This document shows positions 10,901 to 23,100 of a DNA stretch of 64,000 bases, in pieces. The stretch is from Puffinus mauretanicus (lineage: Eukaryota > Chordata > Aves > Procellariiformes > Procellariidae), in contig JAJKFH010000102.1 of assembly GCA_023333565.1 (NCBI GenBank), positions 1,922,001 through 1,986,000 of the forward strand, given 5' to 3'. Positions within the stretch are counted from its first letter, which is position 1, and every line of letters begins with the position of its first letter. Made by a program: the position numbers and the translations under genes. The notes below the pieces were generated by a model. The model made no database searches. It saw nothing but the letters and a program-made list of their open reading frames with translations, and was not told the DNA's origin.

Positions 10901-13544
10901 CAGTGGAGATCACATACAAGGACTATAAAGGAGATGGCAGGACCCAAGACATTTCAGCCTCTCTCCAAGGAAAATAGACCTAGCAGCACGGTCTAGATAC
11001 TGTCCCCATTTTCATCAATTCCCTAGCAAGTTTGAGTCCAGATATAAGTGTCCCAGATATTAGAAAAATGGATCTCTCTAAGGCCTCAGAAACCTTGCCT
11101 CAACAGAATCCTCTCAGTCTTTCCAATAAAGTTCCTGAGTGGGGAACTTTCTTAGAAGACAGCTTACCGGAACAGGCTGTACTTACTACTTGCACACAGT
11201 ATCAACAAGTGCCAGCTCTAATCACATAGGGGTGTTCTACCCATTTTTAACAAGGTATCTGCTTCCCTTTTAATCTTTTCACTTTCTATGTAGGGGAAGC
11301 ACAGCACCAATTTGATGTTTTTCCAAGGTGGCTTAGCCAGTTTACCAACTGCGGAGATGTCATACTTTAACCCATTCAAAACCGGGTATGTAAGAACGTC
11401 GAGGCAACTGCGTTCACTCTATATTAGTAATGAAAGGGAATTTCTCAGGGCTCAGGAACTAGCCTGGGATGAGCTCTGTGGCATCTAGGTCAGTCTCTAG
11501 TGTTTTCTGAACTAAAGGTCTGGATGCTCACTCTTTATGTTGGAAAATATCCTGCTGGGTTTGCATTTGTTTTTGGCATTTCTCAGATTCTCTAGGAAGA
11601 CAGTTCAGCAAAATTATTCTGAAAGCCAATAAAAAGAAGCTGAAAATGCTTGGGTTGGTGGTTTGGTTTTTTTTAGCACACTAATATAACACCAGAATGC
11701 CATTAGAATCCAGACATTGATGCATTTCCAAATTGAGATCTTTTCTCTATACACATGTTTCTGTTAAGTTTTGCTGTTAAATTTATCTTTTGTTGATAAG
11801 GCTTCTTTTATGGACCACTAGTGGTTGCTACTGATCTCCTGAGGATGTTAAAGTAATCTAGTGAAACTTGGAATTGCAGTTCTGAATTTTTAAAGACGGG
11901 CAATGCAAAACTGCTGTGTTACATAATCTGTGGTTGGATCTACTTGACTTCTAATTGGCCATCGTTCTCCCTATGTCAGCAGATGTGGAGGGTGATTAGC
12001 ACGAACCTCTCTGTGGATCACTGAGCTTTTGGGAAACTCAGATTCAAAACAGGACAGAAACATAGGAACGCATCACATAGGATCAAGAGGGTCCTACAAT
12101 GACTCTTCAGGTCACCAGATCCTCTTCCTGGACTTAGCCTAAGTTCAACCCCTACATGAAAATGTTGATGAAGCTGCTTTTTTTTATGGCCTAGAAATCT
12201 GACCAGAACCTTTCTTGCTACTTCATTCCCATTTTCACAACTTTTCTAAGTATAGAACTGTTATGAAAAAATAATCATCCAGTCACAACTAATAAGGAAA
12301 TGAGCGGTGTGCTAATTGTTTTACCACATTTGCTTTCACTTCCAGCATTTGAGTTAGGTACCTGGATTTAGGACAGGCATCAGCTCCTGTTTGACACTTA
12401 CTTCTTCAGGAGAACAATTTTAACAATGTCAAGAGAAGGTCACAGAGCCCATAAAAGTATCATCTGTGAGGTGTTATAGTATTTTCCACTTGTAGATTAC
12501 AAGTGTGTGTATCATGACAATGCCTTTGTTATTTTAATAATAATTAATAAAGCGATTTGAAGAAAAGCAGTTCAATTCCATTAGGAACACTAATTATACA
12601 CTTTTGAAAAGACTCTGATAGTACATAGGACAAAGGAGTTGTAAAATGGTTATAAAAATCCTTGAGTTGAAACTTTACGGTAAGTGATTCAAACTGATAG
12701 TCCTAATTCAACCAGTAAAATTCAGTAAAAATATATATGACCTGAATTATGTGAATAACACTTACTATAGGCTCTGAGAAGGCTCCGAGTATAAACACTG
12801 ATAACAACTTTTTAAAAGACCAATTTAAAACTTTCCAAATTAAATTATGTAATTAGCAGAAAAATAGTCACTAGCAATATAAATTATGTGTTTGTTTCTT
12901 GAAAGATCTTTATTGGAAAAAATAAGGAAGCTGCATTTACTAATATTTATCTGAATTTTTTTGAACAACGTGGAACTATATCAAATAACATGAGCAAGAT
13001 AATGTGTAAATACTGGTTTTTTTTTTTAATTGTTACCGATTGTGAGTTGGTTTGTTGTTTGTAAGTGATATTGATGCTCTCAGAGGTGCTATGTCCTTCC
13101 ATTACCGATACGAATGTTTGTGGTACGGTTGGCGAGATATTAGTTCTGAACATATATCAGTGCTTGCTGTTTAGGACAGCATGTCTATGTGTGTATTTGG
13201 GAGGGTGGAGGAAAGTCTATGGTTGTCACTGTTCAGGTGAAAGCGATATAATAGCAGTCTGCTGCTGACAGGGATTTCAGAATTGGGGGAGTAGGTTGAA
13301 TTTCCATAGGCTGGGGCTGATTCTAGAAGCATTTTGTGTATCCTTATGAAAATATCTTCAACACAGGTTTAGGTGAAGCTGTCTTTTTGGGTGGGCTATC
13401 TTGAGTGAGTGAAGCCGCACCGTGAAATAATACTGGAGTAGCACGTAGCATTTGCATTAGCAGCACAGAGAGGTGCACAGATTGATCTGTGCCATCTATG
13501 CTATTAGACTGCAGTAATACTGTTTAAAGAATCAAAGCTGCTAG
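7971..13544. other. AT-rich non-genic stretch
   Basis: No coding exon or RNA gene is visible. Open frames such as 8022-8474 (minus, 150 codons) and 9687-9959 (plus, 90 codons) show no protein features. The latter overlaps a probable repeat tail listed separately. Confidence 0.6.
9700..9750 (+). repeat. Probable tail of an old CR1/L3-like element
   Basis: The string tcttggaggcacggtactga followed by gttagataaacc resembles the 3' part of old amniote CR1/L3 elements, which typically read ggaggcaggatactgggctagatggacc. Only about 50 bases can be matched by eye and the divergence is large. Confidence 0.35.
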
Positions 13545-13625
13545 GAGCCTTAGTGGTAGGCCAGACCCCATTGTGCTAGGCATTATAGAGAATAAAAGAT
13601 GATCCCTGCCCCAAATTTTTCAGTG
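13545..13625 (+). repeat. Old amniote interspersed repeat fragment
   Basis: The strings gaccccattgtgctaggcat and gatccctgccccaaa, separated by about 25 bases, match a dispersed element often seen in bird, turtle and crocodile DNA (ccccattgtgctaggcgctg, then acagtccctgccccaaagag). I am confident it is a repeat but not of the family name. Confidence 0.5.
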
Positions 13626-16600
13626 TAGTGCTTGGAAGAAGCAATCCTATGTAACTCAAAGAGTTTTCTCAAAGTGCTAGGTTCTTTTTCCTGAATGTGA
13701 AGAGAGAATGTATATTTCAATACAAGCTGATATCTGAGAGAGTTTATCTGAGTATCAAGAGCTGTCTTGAAGCAAGGGACATGTTATAGCAAGTGACATA
13801 TATCATAGCGAATTACTGCTTTACATGCCTATATTTAAGAATGTGCGAGTTTACATAGCATTTTCAGTTTTTTAAGCTGTGCAAAGTTACCAAAACAGGA
13901 GGAGAGGGTTTTAGGGCTACTTTGTCATAGCACTATATCTGTCAGTGTAATATTGATTTTCTTGGGGCTTTTTTTTTAAGCTGTGTTTTCTTAAATGGTA
14001 CAATTGGAAGAAGAGGTGTCTGTTGGCTCTTGCACATCCAGAAGTACAATAAAGTACCATTGCCTCGAAACAAAATATATCAGAATATAAGAATATCGCT
14101 GGAATTTTTTTGTGTTTTATAAAATTAGTTCTGAATTATGAAAGCTATGTTTTCACCTGCATCTAATGAATGTAAAACAAAACATATGGGGAAGAAATTT
14201 TTAATAGGAAATGTGCAACATTATTCCAGCGATCTTATAGTATTCTCAATAGAATAGCTTGTACGACATGTCAGATTCTTTTTGTTTTGTGAAGAGAAAA
14301 AAAATGGTGCTAGTGTTATCTTCAGGCCATGTTTAATATTACTTTGCTTCTTTTTTTTCTCACCAGAAGATGAATGCTTAATAGTTGCAATATCTGACAC
14401 CCCACAGTAAAAGTGAACTGATTAAGCACCAAGAATCATGGATATAGCCACAGTATTTTGAAATTAATTTGTGAGTGGTTGGTTTGAGCCTGTGGCCAAA
14501 GGGTTATATCTTTAGTTTACCAAAAGTTTCCAATCTTGTGGTGCTGGAATTAAAAATAAGTCAGAAAAGTGATCTAGGTGGAGAGAAAGAACAATAGGCA
14601 TGAGGACAATAATCACTCATCGCCTTCAGATACTTTACAGGTGGATAACAATTCCAGATTGGATGAAGCACAGTTTCTTATGAACTATGGGTTATGATAA
14701 CTTTGTTAAAAAATAGTAACCGTGCCTGTTAAGAAAAAATGGTTTGTAACTAACAATTTGGAATAAAGTCATTAAGATAAGCTGTATCCTTATTTTGTGG
14801 CCCTTGCAGTTCTGCTTTCTCTTCCCTTCCTCAACCTCTTGCAGAAATGGGATATGTACACTTTAAATTCTGCATCCCATTCCTAAAGTCTAAAACTTAG
14901 AGGGAGATTTGTTATTACACATTTACATGGTATAAAATATTGATGTAGGACCAGGACAGAGAATGAGAGCTTTCTGCTAGATACAGAGTGATTCAAGTCA
15001 AATAAAAAAAGTAATAATTCAACTTCAGTCATTGTAGTGAGTCACTGTCCTGAAGACTTTATGTTCTGACAGAGTAGTGGATTAAAGCAGACTCTTCCAT
15101 CTTTTCTTCATGCACGAGAAGTCATTTGGAAGAACTGTGCAGCTGGCAGGAAGAGGTGTGAGCATGTCTATCATCTCCTTGACAGGCCTGACACTCTTCC
15201 AGCTACATTAGGTAAAATTAACTGATTGACTAGGGACAACTTCTAGTTTGTGCCAGGATAAGGAAGAACACCTTGAGCATGATTTACCTTCATTTTGTTT
15301 TCCATAGACTGTATAGTACGTAACTGTATTAAGGGTAAATATATTTGCTAGCAACACAAGTATTTTTGTTTTCTTCACATGTAACTGTGTACAGAAATCT
15401 GTGAAATGCTTATAAAGATGTTAAACTGTAAGATCTACTGATAAAACCATGTAGTAGCTGGACTTCAATGCAATAATGTAATGACTATCACAGTTTAATT
15501 ATGCCACATACTTTGGCATAAGAGGTTTGCCTGTGGGAATCAGTGGAGTTCCTTGCATCTCTATACTTCTCACATGTTCACAAATTTCTAATCTCATCCA
15601 AGGGTGTGATGGAGATTTTGTGCTTTCCTATGAAACTTCAGAAACTGCCCACTACCCAATATAGGTTATCAGACTAGATTCATGATTTGACTGTATTGGA
15701 TATTACATGGGTTCTTAGGATAAGTTTATTATTCTCTTCTCTGACTTCCTACATATTGGGGTGGTGGAGCTTTCAACCTGTGGTTGTGTTTGAAATTCAG
15801 TAGTCTGAATATTGTTGTCTTTGATCTAGAATGTCAAAATTTGTATTCGTGATAAACTCTTGGCTGTACATTGGTATTAAGACCAAAAAGAAAGTATATA
15901 GCTATTTTTGCATCCATATATGGTGCAATCTAAGAGGGATTTTTGAAGTTCAGAGCGGGAACACGGGATTTGAAAAAGAAGCACGGAGTAGTGCTGTAGT
16001 GAACTTTAGGGTGCTTCATGAGAAGATTGCAATTGCCACATTACAAAAGATATTGGCTTTCTTGTTCAGTGTCCTTCCTTTGGTAGAGGACTGTAATGGT
16101 GTCTGAATACAAGAGTAGAAGAGGAAAAGCCATTATAACATGCAAGCTTATCTGAGAAGAAAAATACTTTTCCTCATACCAGTTGGCTTAGGCTCTAAAA
16201 GACATTTTATTAATGTGCATTCCTTTTAAAACCTCACTGAAGTTCTGAACTCCCTCATTTCTTGTGGCAATGAATTCCAGTACTGATATAAAAGCTTTTA
16301 TTTATTTAGTCAGGCTTTTCTGCTTCACCTGTCAAATTTTCTAGCTGTATCATGAAAAATAAAAGCAAAACATGTCAAAAAAACTATGAAAAACACACTT
16401 TCTTAAAAAAATAAAAATCCAAATTTCAGTGGCCTTTATTCTTCATCCCTGAAAGTTAAAGCTGTATGCTCAGCACTTTTGAAAATTAAACCACTGCTTT
16501 AGATGCCTAAGTATAGACATAGAATGCTAACTTCAAGCAGTCGCTTTACAAATTCTTGGCTTTGGTTACAAGTATCAGTGAATACAGGTAATAACAGAAG

Positions 16601-16759
16601 TATACCACATCATGCCAGAATCTAAATAAAGACCTGTATGATAATGGACTAAAATCTATTATGAAAGCATGAAGGAATTATTATAATTAACCTGATATTA
16701 AATGACTGAATAATACATGAGGACATATTTTAAATAAATACTTTTTACAACATAATAAA
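13626..16759. other. AT-rich non-genic stretch
   Basis: Nothing beyond unique-looking AT-rich sequence is visible. The 91-codon frame at 15831-16106 has no recognisable domain, membrane pattern or splice context. Confidence 0.6.
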
Positions 16760-17300
16760 TATTTGGCTTCGGAGCGCATAAAGGCAGAGGGAGGACTTAG
16801 AACTTTCTTACTGGGACTGATGGAGGCAAATAGGGCATTGCCGAAGTTACTAAATGGTGGCAATAATGTGCCATTCCCTTGGCCACCCATTTCAGTTTGG
16901 AAGGTAAGCTCACCTGCCTTGGGAATAACGCTGGTATACTGGATGGTGAAATGTAGCTGCTGAATCACTGCAGGCGCTCTGTGTGCTGCTGCCCAGGCTC
17001 CGGGGATGGTTATCTGCAGTTGTGCAAAATGGCAGAGCAGATCACTTGATGCAGCAATGGCTTCTTTTACACTGGATGAATCCAAGTTATTGCCATATTC
17101 AACTGTCTCCAGGTTTGCCTATGAAATCAAACTCTTCTTCCTCCCCACCTGGGGCAGCAGTGAGCACAATGCACCTGTCCTCTGGTTGCTCCAGTCCATG
17201 CAGGTCCCAAGGGATGCCTGCCCCTCTGCTACTCTCAGCTGCCCCCTTACCTCTTTCTTTTCCCTGTGCTAATACTGCTGCTATCAGGATCACAACTTAA
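16760..17300 (-). other. GC-richer, stop-poor segment; possible decayed exon or retrocopy, unidentified
   Basis: About 540 bases have higher GC than their surroundings and few stops in several frames. The longest frame is on the minus strand (16687-17085, 132 codons), with another upstream at 17099-17293 (64 codons) that ends in an acidic patch GGEEEEFDFIGKPGDS. The two frames are offset, so a continuous product would need a frameshift. I do not recognise the protein. There is no poly(A) tail or clear splice pair, and overlapping plus-strand frames are equally open. Base composition alone may explain the lack of stops. Confidence 0.2.
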
Positions 17301-18363
17301 TCAAAGAACTGGTTGAAGAGCTGGAGGTAGTAGGGTGATAACCATTTCTTATAATGATGGTAATTTTTACCAGTTTATAATGGCAGAAATTCATAGACCA
17401 ACCCTCTCTACAGAGGGCTAGGAGTAATTCAGCTATTAAGAACTCTCATTTATTAGCAGAGGTGTTTTGATGGTAATTTACATGGTTTCGTTATTGTGAG
17501 GCTTGAATGAAAATAGTTAAAATGTGGTTGAAAGTTAGATGGAAAAACAAGAGAAATCTTAAACTATAAAATCATCCTGGAGAAGGCCATTTAAATGCAT
17601 TTTGCTACAAGAGTAAATTGAATAACAAAATAAAAGCACTAAGTTTGACACAATAAATCACAGAAGAGAACTAATTCATTAGAGCCTAAAAAAAACTTTT
17701 AAAAAATGGAAATTCTGTCCAAACACCATTAGTAGATTGGAGCACAAGTTATGACACAACCTGAAAATAATATTTATTAAAAGATAGGAAGATAAATACA
17801 AACAATAAAGTGCTCTGAAGTTGTGATGTACGGTAACTGAATACATAAACAGAGGCTTCTGCCCTAGTAGCAGATGACCTAGAGAATTCTCTGTATTGCA
17901 GAAAATATTGAGGAAATTGCTCATTTAAAAGCTTTTTTTTTAATAGAGAAATTTAGTATGGCCTCAACTGAAGATAAAACTTTTGGAATAGAGTTCATGT
18001 CTTTTTATGTATTTGCAGTTTGATCTGCTCCTTGACTGGCTCAGGATGGTTTGGAGTTTTTTGGATTGGGGTGATGGCAGTTAGCTGATTTTTAATTATC
18101 TTTTATTTAAGTACCTATAATAATAGTCAGAACATAGGGGTAAAATGAAAGCACCAGAATCAAATTATGTTCACAGAAGCATTTTGAACAGATGGACAAC
18201 AACTGAGAAGTTTGGATCTCTATTCCAAAATCTGGGATGATCTAGGATATTATTTTATTTCCAGTCACTCTTTAGATCTAAAGCATGAAAAGAAATGGCA
18301 GATATGGGTGAGGAAACATCATGCATCCACAAAAACAACTGTGATCAAAGACTTGAACTTGCC

Positions 18364-18383
18364 AAAAAAAAAAAAAAAAAAAA
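18364..18383. repeat. Poly(A) run, 20 bases
   Basis: An uninterrupted run of 20 A lies about 70 bases before a CR1 tail. It is a mononucleotide microsatellite that may be length-variable. Confidence 0.9.
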
Positions 18384-18449
18384 TCCCCAAACTGTTCAGA
18401 CTCTGAAACTGAATCTATTTAAGGACAGAATTGTTTAAAGACCTGAAGT

Positions 18450-18541
18450 CTGCTTTGAGCCCAGAGCCTGTCTTTGAGTGGGAGGTTGGATCGGATGACC
18501 TCCAGAGGTCCCTTCCAACCTAGATTATTTTATGATTCTTT
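18450..18541 (+). mobile_element. CR1 LINE 3' end, short fragment
   Basis: Only the last roughly 90 bases of a CR1 are present: tgctttgag, then ggaggttggatcggatgacc, tccagaggtcccttccaacc and a tail with tatgattct. This is the ggaggttgga/gatgacctccagagg subtype, unlike the copy at 27486. A short extra segment between tgctttgag and gtgggaggttgg looks like a local duplication or insertion. It is a 5'-truncated, inactive insertion. Confidence 0.9.
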
Positions 18542-19149
18542 CATTTCCTCTGGTCTGTTTTACAGTAGGCAGAGAGGTACATTTAACCCTGGACTTGTGC
18601 CAGATGAACTCAAAGGCATTGCAGCTCCGCTGGAAATGCCTCTTTTATGGTACAACTTGCCACACGTAAGTGTCCCTCTCGGGGAGCATGCTGACTGGCC
18701 TGTATGTCCGCATTGGGTCCGACCCCCCCCAGCAAGGCAGCACAAGGTGGGTAGGGTCCCAAGATGGTTAGATGTACAGCCAAGAGCCACAAAGATGCAA
18801 ACGCTTCCAGGAGTGAAGTAAGGATGGGTGGGTTAGGATTTGGATTCCCATCCTGCAGCAGATGCTTTGCAAGTGAACCACTGAGCTTGTGCTCAGTAGG
18901 AGTCTTGAATGCTATTTAATCTTCCTTTATTTGGGAATTAAGTATGATGAGTTGTGTGTTTGTAACTGTCAGTGTGTTCACGTACATGGGTATTGTATCT
19001 GTTTTTGAAGAGTAAGCCAAGATGAAATCATTTTCCTTTTTGAACAATCTGGGCAAAATTGCCCAGCCCTTGATTTTTAATGACACTCTATGTTCATTAG
19101 GACAATATCTAAATCTGCTTGAAACTTGGTTTGTTGTAGTCCTCTCTGC

Positions 19150-19169
19150 GTTGCTTGGTGCCTAGCAAC
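19150..19169. promoter_or_regulatory. Near-perfect palindrome with RFX-type half sites
   Basis: The 20 bases gttgcttggtgcctagcaac form an inverted repeat with 9-base arms (8 of 9 paired) and a 2-base centre. The half sites gttgc and gcaac are those of RFX factor X-boxes, and the right 13 bases (ggtgcctagcaac) approach the X-box consensus GTNRCC-N-RGYAAC. It lies alone in AT-rich DNA, so function is speculative. Confidence 0.3.
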
Positions 19170-20081
19170 CATCATCAGGGCCAGTATTTTCATCCACTTT
19201 CCCTTTGAAGTGTTTTCCAGTTTCTTCTAGCTAGGGTATGAAATAAAAACAGCCTGAGACACTTACCTTTATTTGTAATGGCAATAGCTGATTTTATGTA
19301 CTTCAGGGCAAGCTTATCGTGGTAGGAAGCCCTCCAAATCATTCTTTATGATTCTAATATTATGATTTGGAAGCCTTGAATTTAATCTCTTGGAAACCCT
19401 TCCCATGCACGTGGTACGAAGATGGAAGGATTTGTGTGCTCTATGTCACTTAGAAAAAAAATCACAGGTCATCTGCAGTGAGGAAGAGAAATCAAAAAAT
19501 AGTCCAAAAGGTTAATTTTCCCAAAGTTGTTCTTCAAATGTGTTATCAAGAGAAACAGTCTTGAATGCTTTCTAAATAAGCAGACAGTTTGCAGATACAA
19601 ACAGTTTTTCATCTCTGTGCTGTTCAGACAATAATCCTATTTTCTCAATGTTAATAACTGCAGGGGCTTTAGGGAAAATTCTACTTTTGCAGCAGATGTT
19701 AAACCAAAACTGCATAGCCTGGACCTTATGTGCAAACTACTTGCTTTCTTTGCCAGGTTTCAGTTGGAAGGTATGTTTTTCAAGTATCATCCTTTTTCTT
19801 TTTTTCTATTAGGAAGGTATTGTGCCTGCATTACATGAGACTTGTATATGAATTTGCAAGTGCCATTTGTCTATTGCATAATGCTGCTTTCCTCAGTAGT
19901 GGCTTAGCATGATTATTTCTCTTGGCAGTAAAGTAAAAGAAGGAAATAACCACAATGTTTGTTGCTTTCTTTTACATCAAGTAGCTTTAAAATTGACCAT
20001 CTGCATTGCTAGCTGTAACATTTAAATTCTTTACAGTATAATAGCTCAGCTAGGGTACACTAGAGCTTGTAGTTCATGTAG

Positions 20082-20116
20082 GTTCTGCAGAGGCCGTTCA
20101 GGCCACACTGCAGAAC
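20082..20116. repeat. Small hairpin-forming inverted repeat
   Basis: The 9-base arms gttctgcag and ctgcagaac pair perfectly around a 17-base loop that itself contains a direct repeat (aggcc, ttcaggcc). No RNA gene features accompany it. Confidence 0.5.
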
Positions 20117-23100
20117 TCACAGTTCACTTGGACAATAGCAATGCTTGCTTTAATGAAAACACAATTAAAACCAGGCAGGAGCCTCTGGACTCCTACTATA
20201 AGTTATTTAATTACAGTTCATGGAAAGCTAGTGAGATGAGATCATTTCTGCCCAAATGAGACTCTTATGGTGATGAGCTATTTGTGAAGATGAAATGGTT
20301 TACAATAAAAAAAAAAAAAAAGCACCAGTCTTGGAGCTAGATCGTCTGACAGTGTAAACTGGTGTAACCTCACAGATTTCAATGGGACTAGGTTATAACT
20401 GTTTGAAAACATGGCTGTCATGTTAAAAACAAACTTAACTGTGGTGAGGGTGGAGAACACCCTACCTATAAGCTCCTCTTCCCTGGACCTTTCCTTATTT
20501 TACTACTTTCCTGCAGTCTTCCCACCTACGTAGTTTTCTTTTTTCTTTAACAGTCATACCAAGGAACAAAATCTATTTGTGCAGTTACAATACATTTCAG
20601 GAGACTGCCCTCAGAGACTGGTTGATGTAGCACAAGCATAAACTAAGGGTGTATTACCTGAATCATATGAAGTATGCTGTTTGAGTGAGAAAAGATCTTC
20701 TGCAAATATTCTTTCAGATGGTGACTGAACTTTGCCTAGTGGAGGTTTGGGGTTTCTTATCTGATTACCTCACTTCCCTGAAACATTGTACTCCAACCTG
20801 GGTTCCATATTTTTTTAAGCAAATTTAATGTTTACAGCTGTGAAATTAAATGTTACGGATTAAAGTCTGGCTGTCTTATCCAATAAGAAATACATGTATA
20901 TTATCTCTTACTGAACCAATGGGTGTTCTATCTCATATGCACAGACACTGTACTGTCAGCATGTATTTGTAATTCATTTGGTACTTTTTGCTGCTCAGAC
21001 ACATCCCAGGTAAAATTTTAAAATATTAAGCTTATGTATATGGCAGTTAAAGGTCATCTGGGACATTTGCTGTGTGTTTATTTTCTTTGAAGTACCAGTT
21101 CCGTTTCAGAAGCACCTTCAAATGTTAAAAAACATGGATATATATTGCAAATTATATAACAAAGGTAATGATATTCCTTGATTTGCTTGCAAAGGTTAGT
21201 TTTGGAATGACCTACTGTCCCGGTTTTGGCTGTAGGGGAGAAAGAATTTAACGGTAGAGGGATAGGAGATTATTCCTTTTGGCAGTTCCATGATCTGTGT
21301 GTTCCTCAGTGCATGAGGAGCAAGGAGATTAGGAACGTGATCATCAGAGTGTGCTGGTTAAAATGATGAGTGGAAGGAAGGTGGCCTGAATTTGCCCGAG
21401 ATGATATCATCATATTTGCCATCATATTTCTCTTGCATTAGGAAACTAGGGACATATTTCATGCTTAGATTCAGTTGTTTGGGTTTAGATAGACCATTAC
21501 ATGGTGCCTCAGTGTTAAAGATAATAGGTGGCTCCACTCCATTTTATATGTATGTTCTTCTGTTGCTGCTGTTTCATTATAACCCTCTGTGGACAAAGGA
21601 TGTGCATCTATGTACCAAACTACTTGTAGCTGGCTTCTCTTTGTAGTTCCCCCTATAAATGGTCAGAAAGAATGATGAAAGTCAGTAATAATAGCAATAC
21701 TGTTTGCATTATTAAACTGCCTTCATTGTTTTGAAATGCCTCAAGTGTATAGCAACAGGAAAAATTTTAGAAAAAGGCCTGTGTATGTTTCACTGGGATG
21801 TTTCAATTACTTTAACCCATATTTAATGAACTACACTAAACTGAGTGCTTAAAAGCCTTATAAATAGTCACAAAGTTTGTAAGCAGCCTTTTTGAACCCA
21901 AAGCAAGCTAATGAAAAACATTGATTTAAAGGAACCGAATAACTTTGGCTCAAATTAGTAATGAGACAAGAGAACATTTTACTGCTTCAATAGCTTGTGT
22001 GAAATGAATTGGTGGCCCCAGTCCAGTTTCTAGTAAATGTTTCGCTGCTACAGTAATAGTCTCTCTATAAATCATCAGTAGTGCCCACATCAGAAAAGTC
22101 ATCACTAATATTTGACCATAATTGGCCGAGTGAACATGTTCATGCAGGATTGTCCTCATTGCCTTTCAAAGGAGTTTCTCTTTGCTAGTGTTAAAAAGCA
22201 TTAGCAAGGAATTTGGGGGGGTTTGTTGAGTATTGCTGCAGATGTTCTTTGGGTAAAACCCCTTGATTTCTAATTCCATAAAAATTTCATTTTTGTCCAA
22301 ACTAAAATTCAATGAAAATGAAGTGGAGGAATGTAAAGAAAGGCATTGGACTATACAGTCCTGACTTTCTCCTGTTCTAATGGCTGATGTTTCAATTATT
22401 CTTATGCTGCTGCCTTTTCAGTAGTATGGACAACAATATCAGTAGTAGTTCTATTTCTGGGTGTTCACAGAAAATGTATTCTGCAATTCTTTACTCTGTT
22501 CTAACGCTCACTCCTGTTGTCTTTACCTTTAATACAGCAAACCTGTTGTATACTCGAAGAGTTATTCTGAGTTGGCTGCTATTTTAAGTTTTCCTTATGA
22601 GACATACCGTCTTGCCTGCTGTCCTGTTGCTTGCCCTAGGGAATCTTCACAATATGTTCCCCTTAATAGGAGCTAGTAAGATATGCTTGGTCAAGCTGCC
22701 AGTTTGTCAGCAAAAAAACCTCTTCAGGTCCTTAAAAGTCTGACATCTGTGTAACAGTGCGGGTATAAGATCCACAGGACTGTGTTATTAGAGCACGTAG
22801 GACAGCCATTACAAATAAGTGAATCAGTCCAGATAAAATTAGAACTGACTCTGTTCTTTACCAAGTCCTTGAACTAAACCTAGATCAGATTACTTTTGAA
22901 GTAACTGTCAAATCTCTCTCAGATTTTTAATTGGAATCACTCATTCAGGACTCTGATCTTTCCATTTTGTTAAGCTCTTAAAATTAATCCACTTTGGTTC
23001 ATTTTCATGCAGTCTGCACTTCCTTGTTCTAGTGATGGCCCTTTGTGCAAAATCTGCATCACGGAAGGGTAGCTATTCCAGCCAGACCAGACTTGGGAGG

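Noticed and set aside
18474..18821. 115-codon plus-strand frame with proline-rich parts.
   Set aside because: Its first part is translated CR1 3' UTR, so the frame is not a natural gene; the remainder matches nothing known.
20082..20116. Hairpin considered as a microRNA precursor or structured RNA.
   Set aside because: The stem is only 9 bases, too short for a microRNA hairpin, and the flanks do not extend the pairing.
21218..21300. String ctgtcccggttttggctg followed by an a/g-rich segment, like the start of some avian ERV LTRs (cctggttttggctggga).
   Set aside because: Only about 18 bases resemble the LTR start; the following sequence does not continue the match and no LTR end, TATA box or duplication is visible.
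21950..22159. Minus-strand 69-codon frame beginning MRTILHEHVHSANYG, which looks somewhat protein-like.
   Set aside because: I recognise no family, no splice sites or composition shift flank it, and frames of this size are common across the window.
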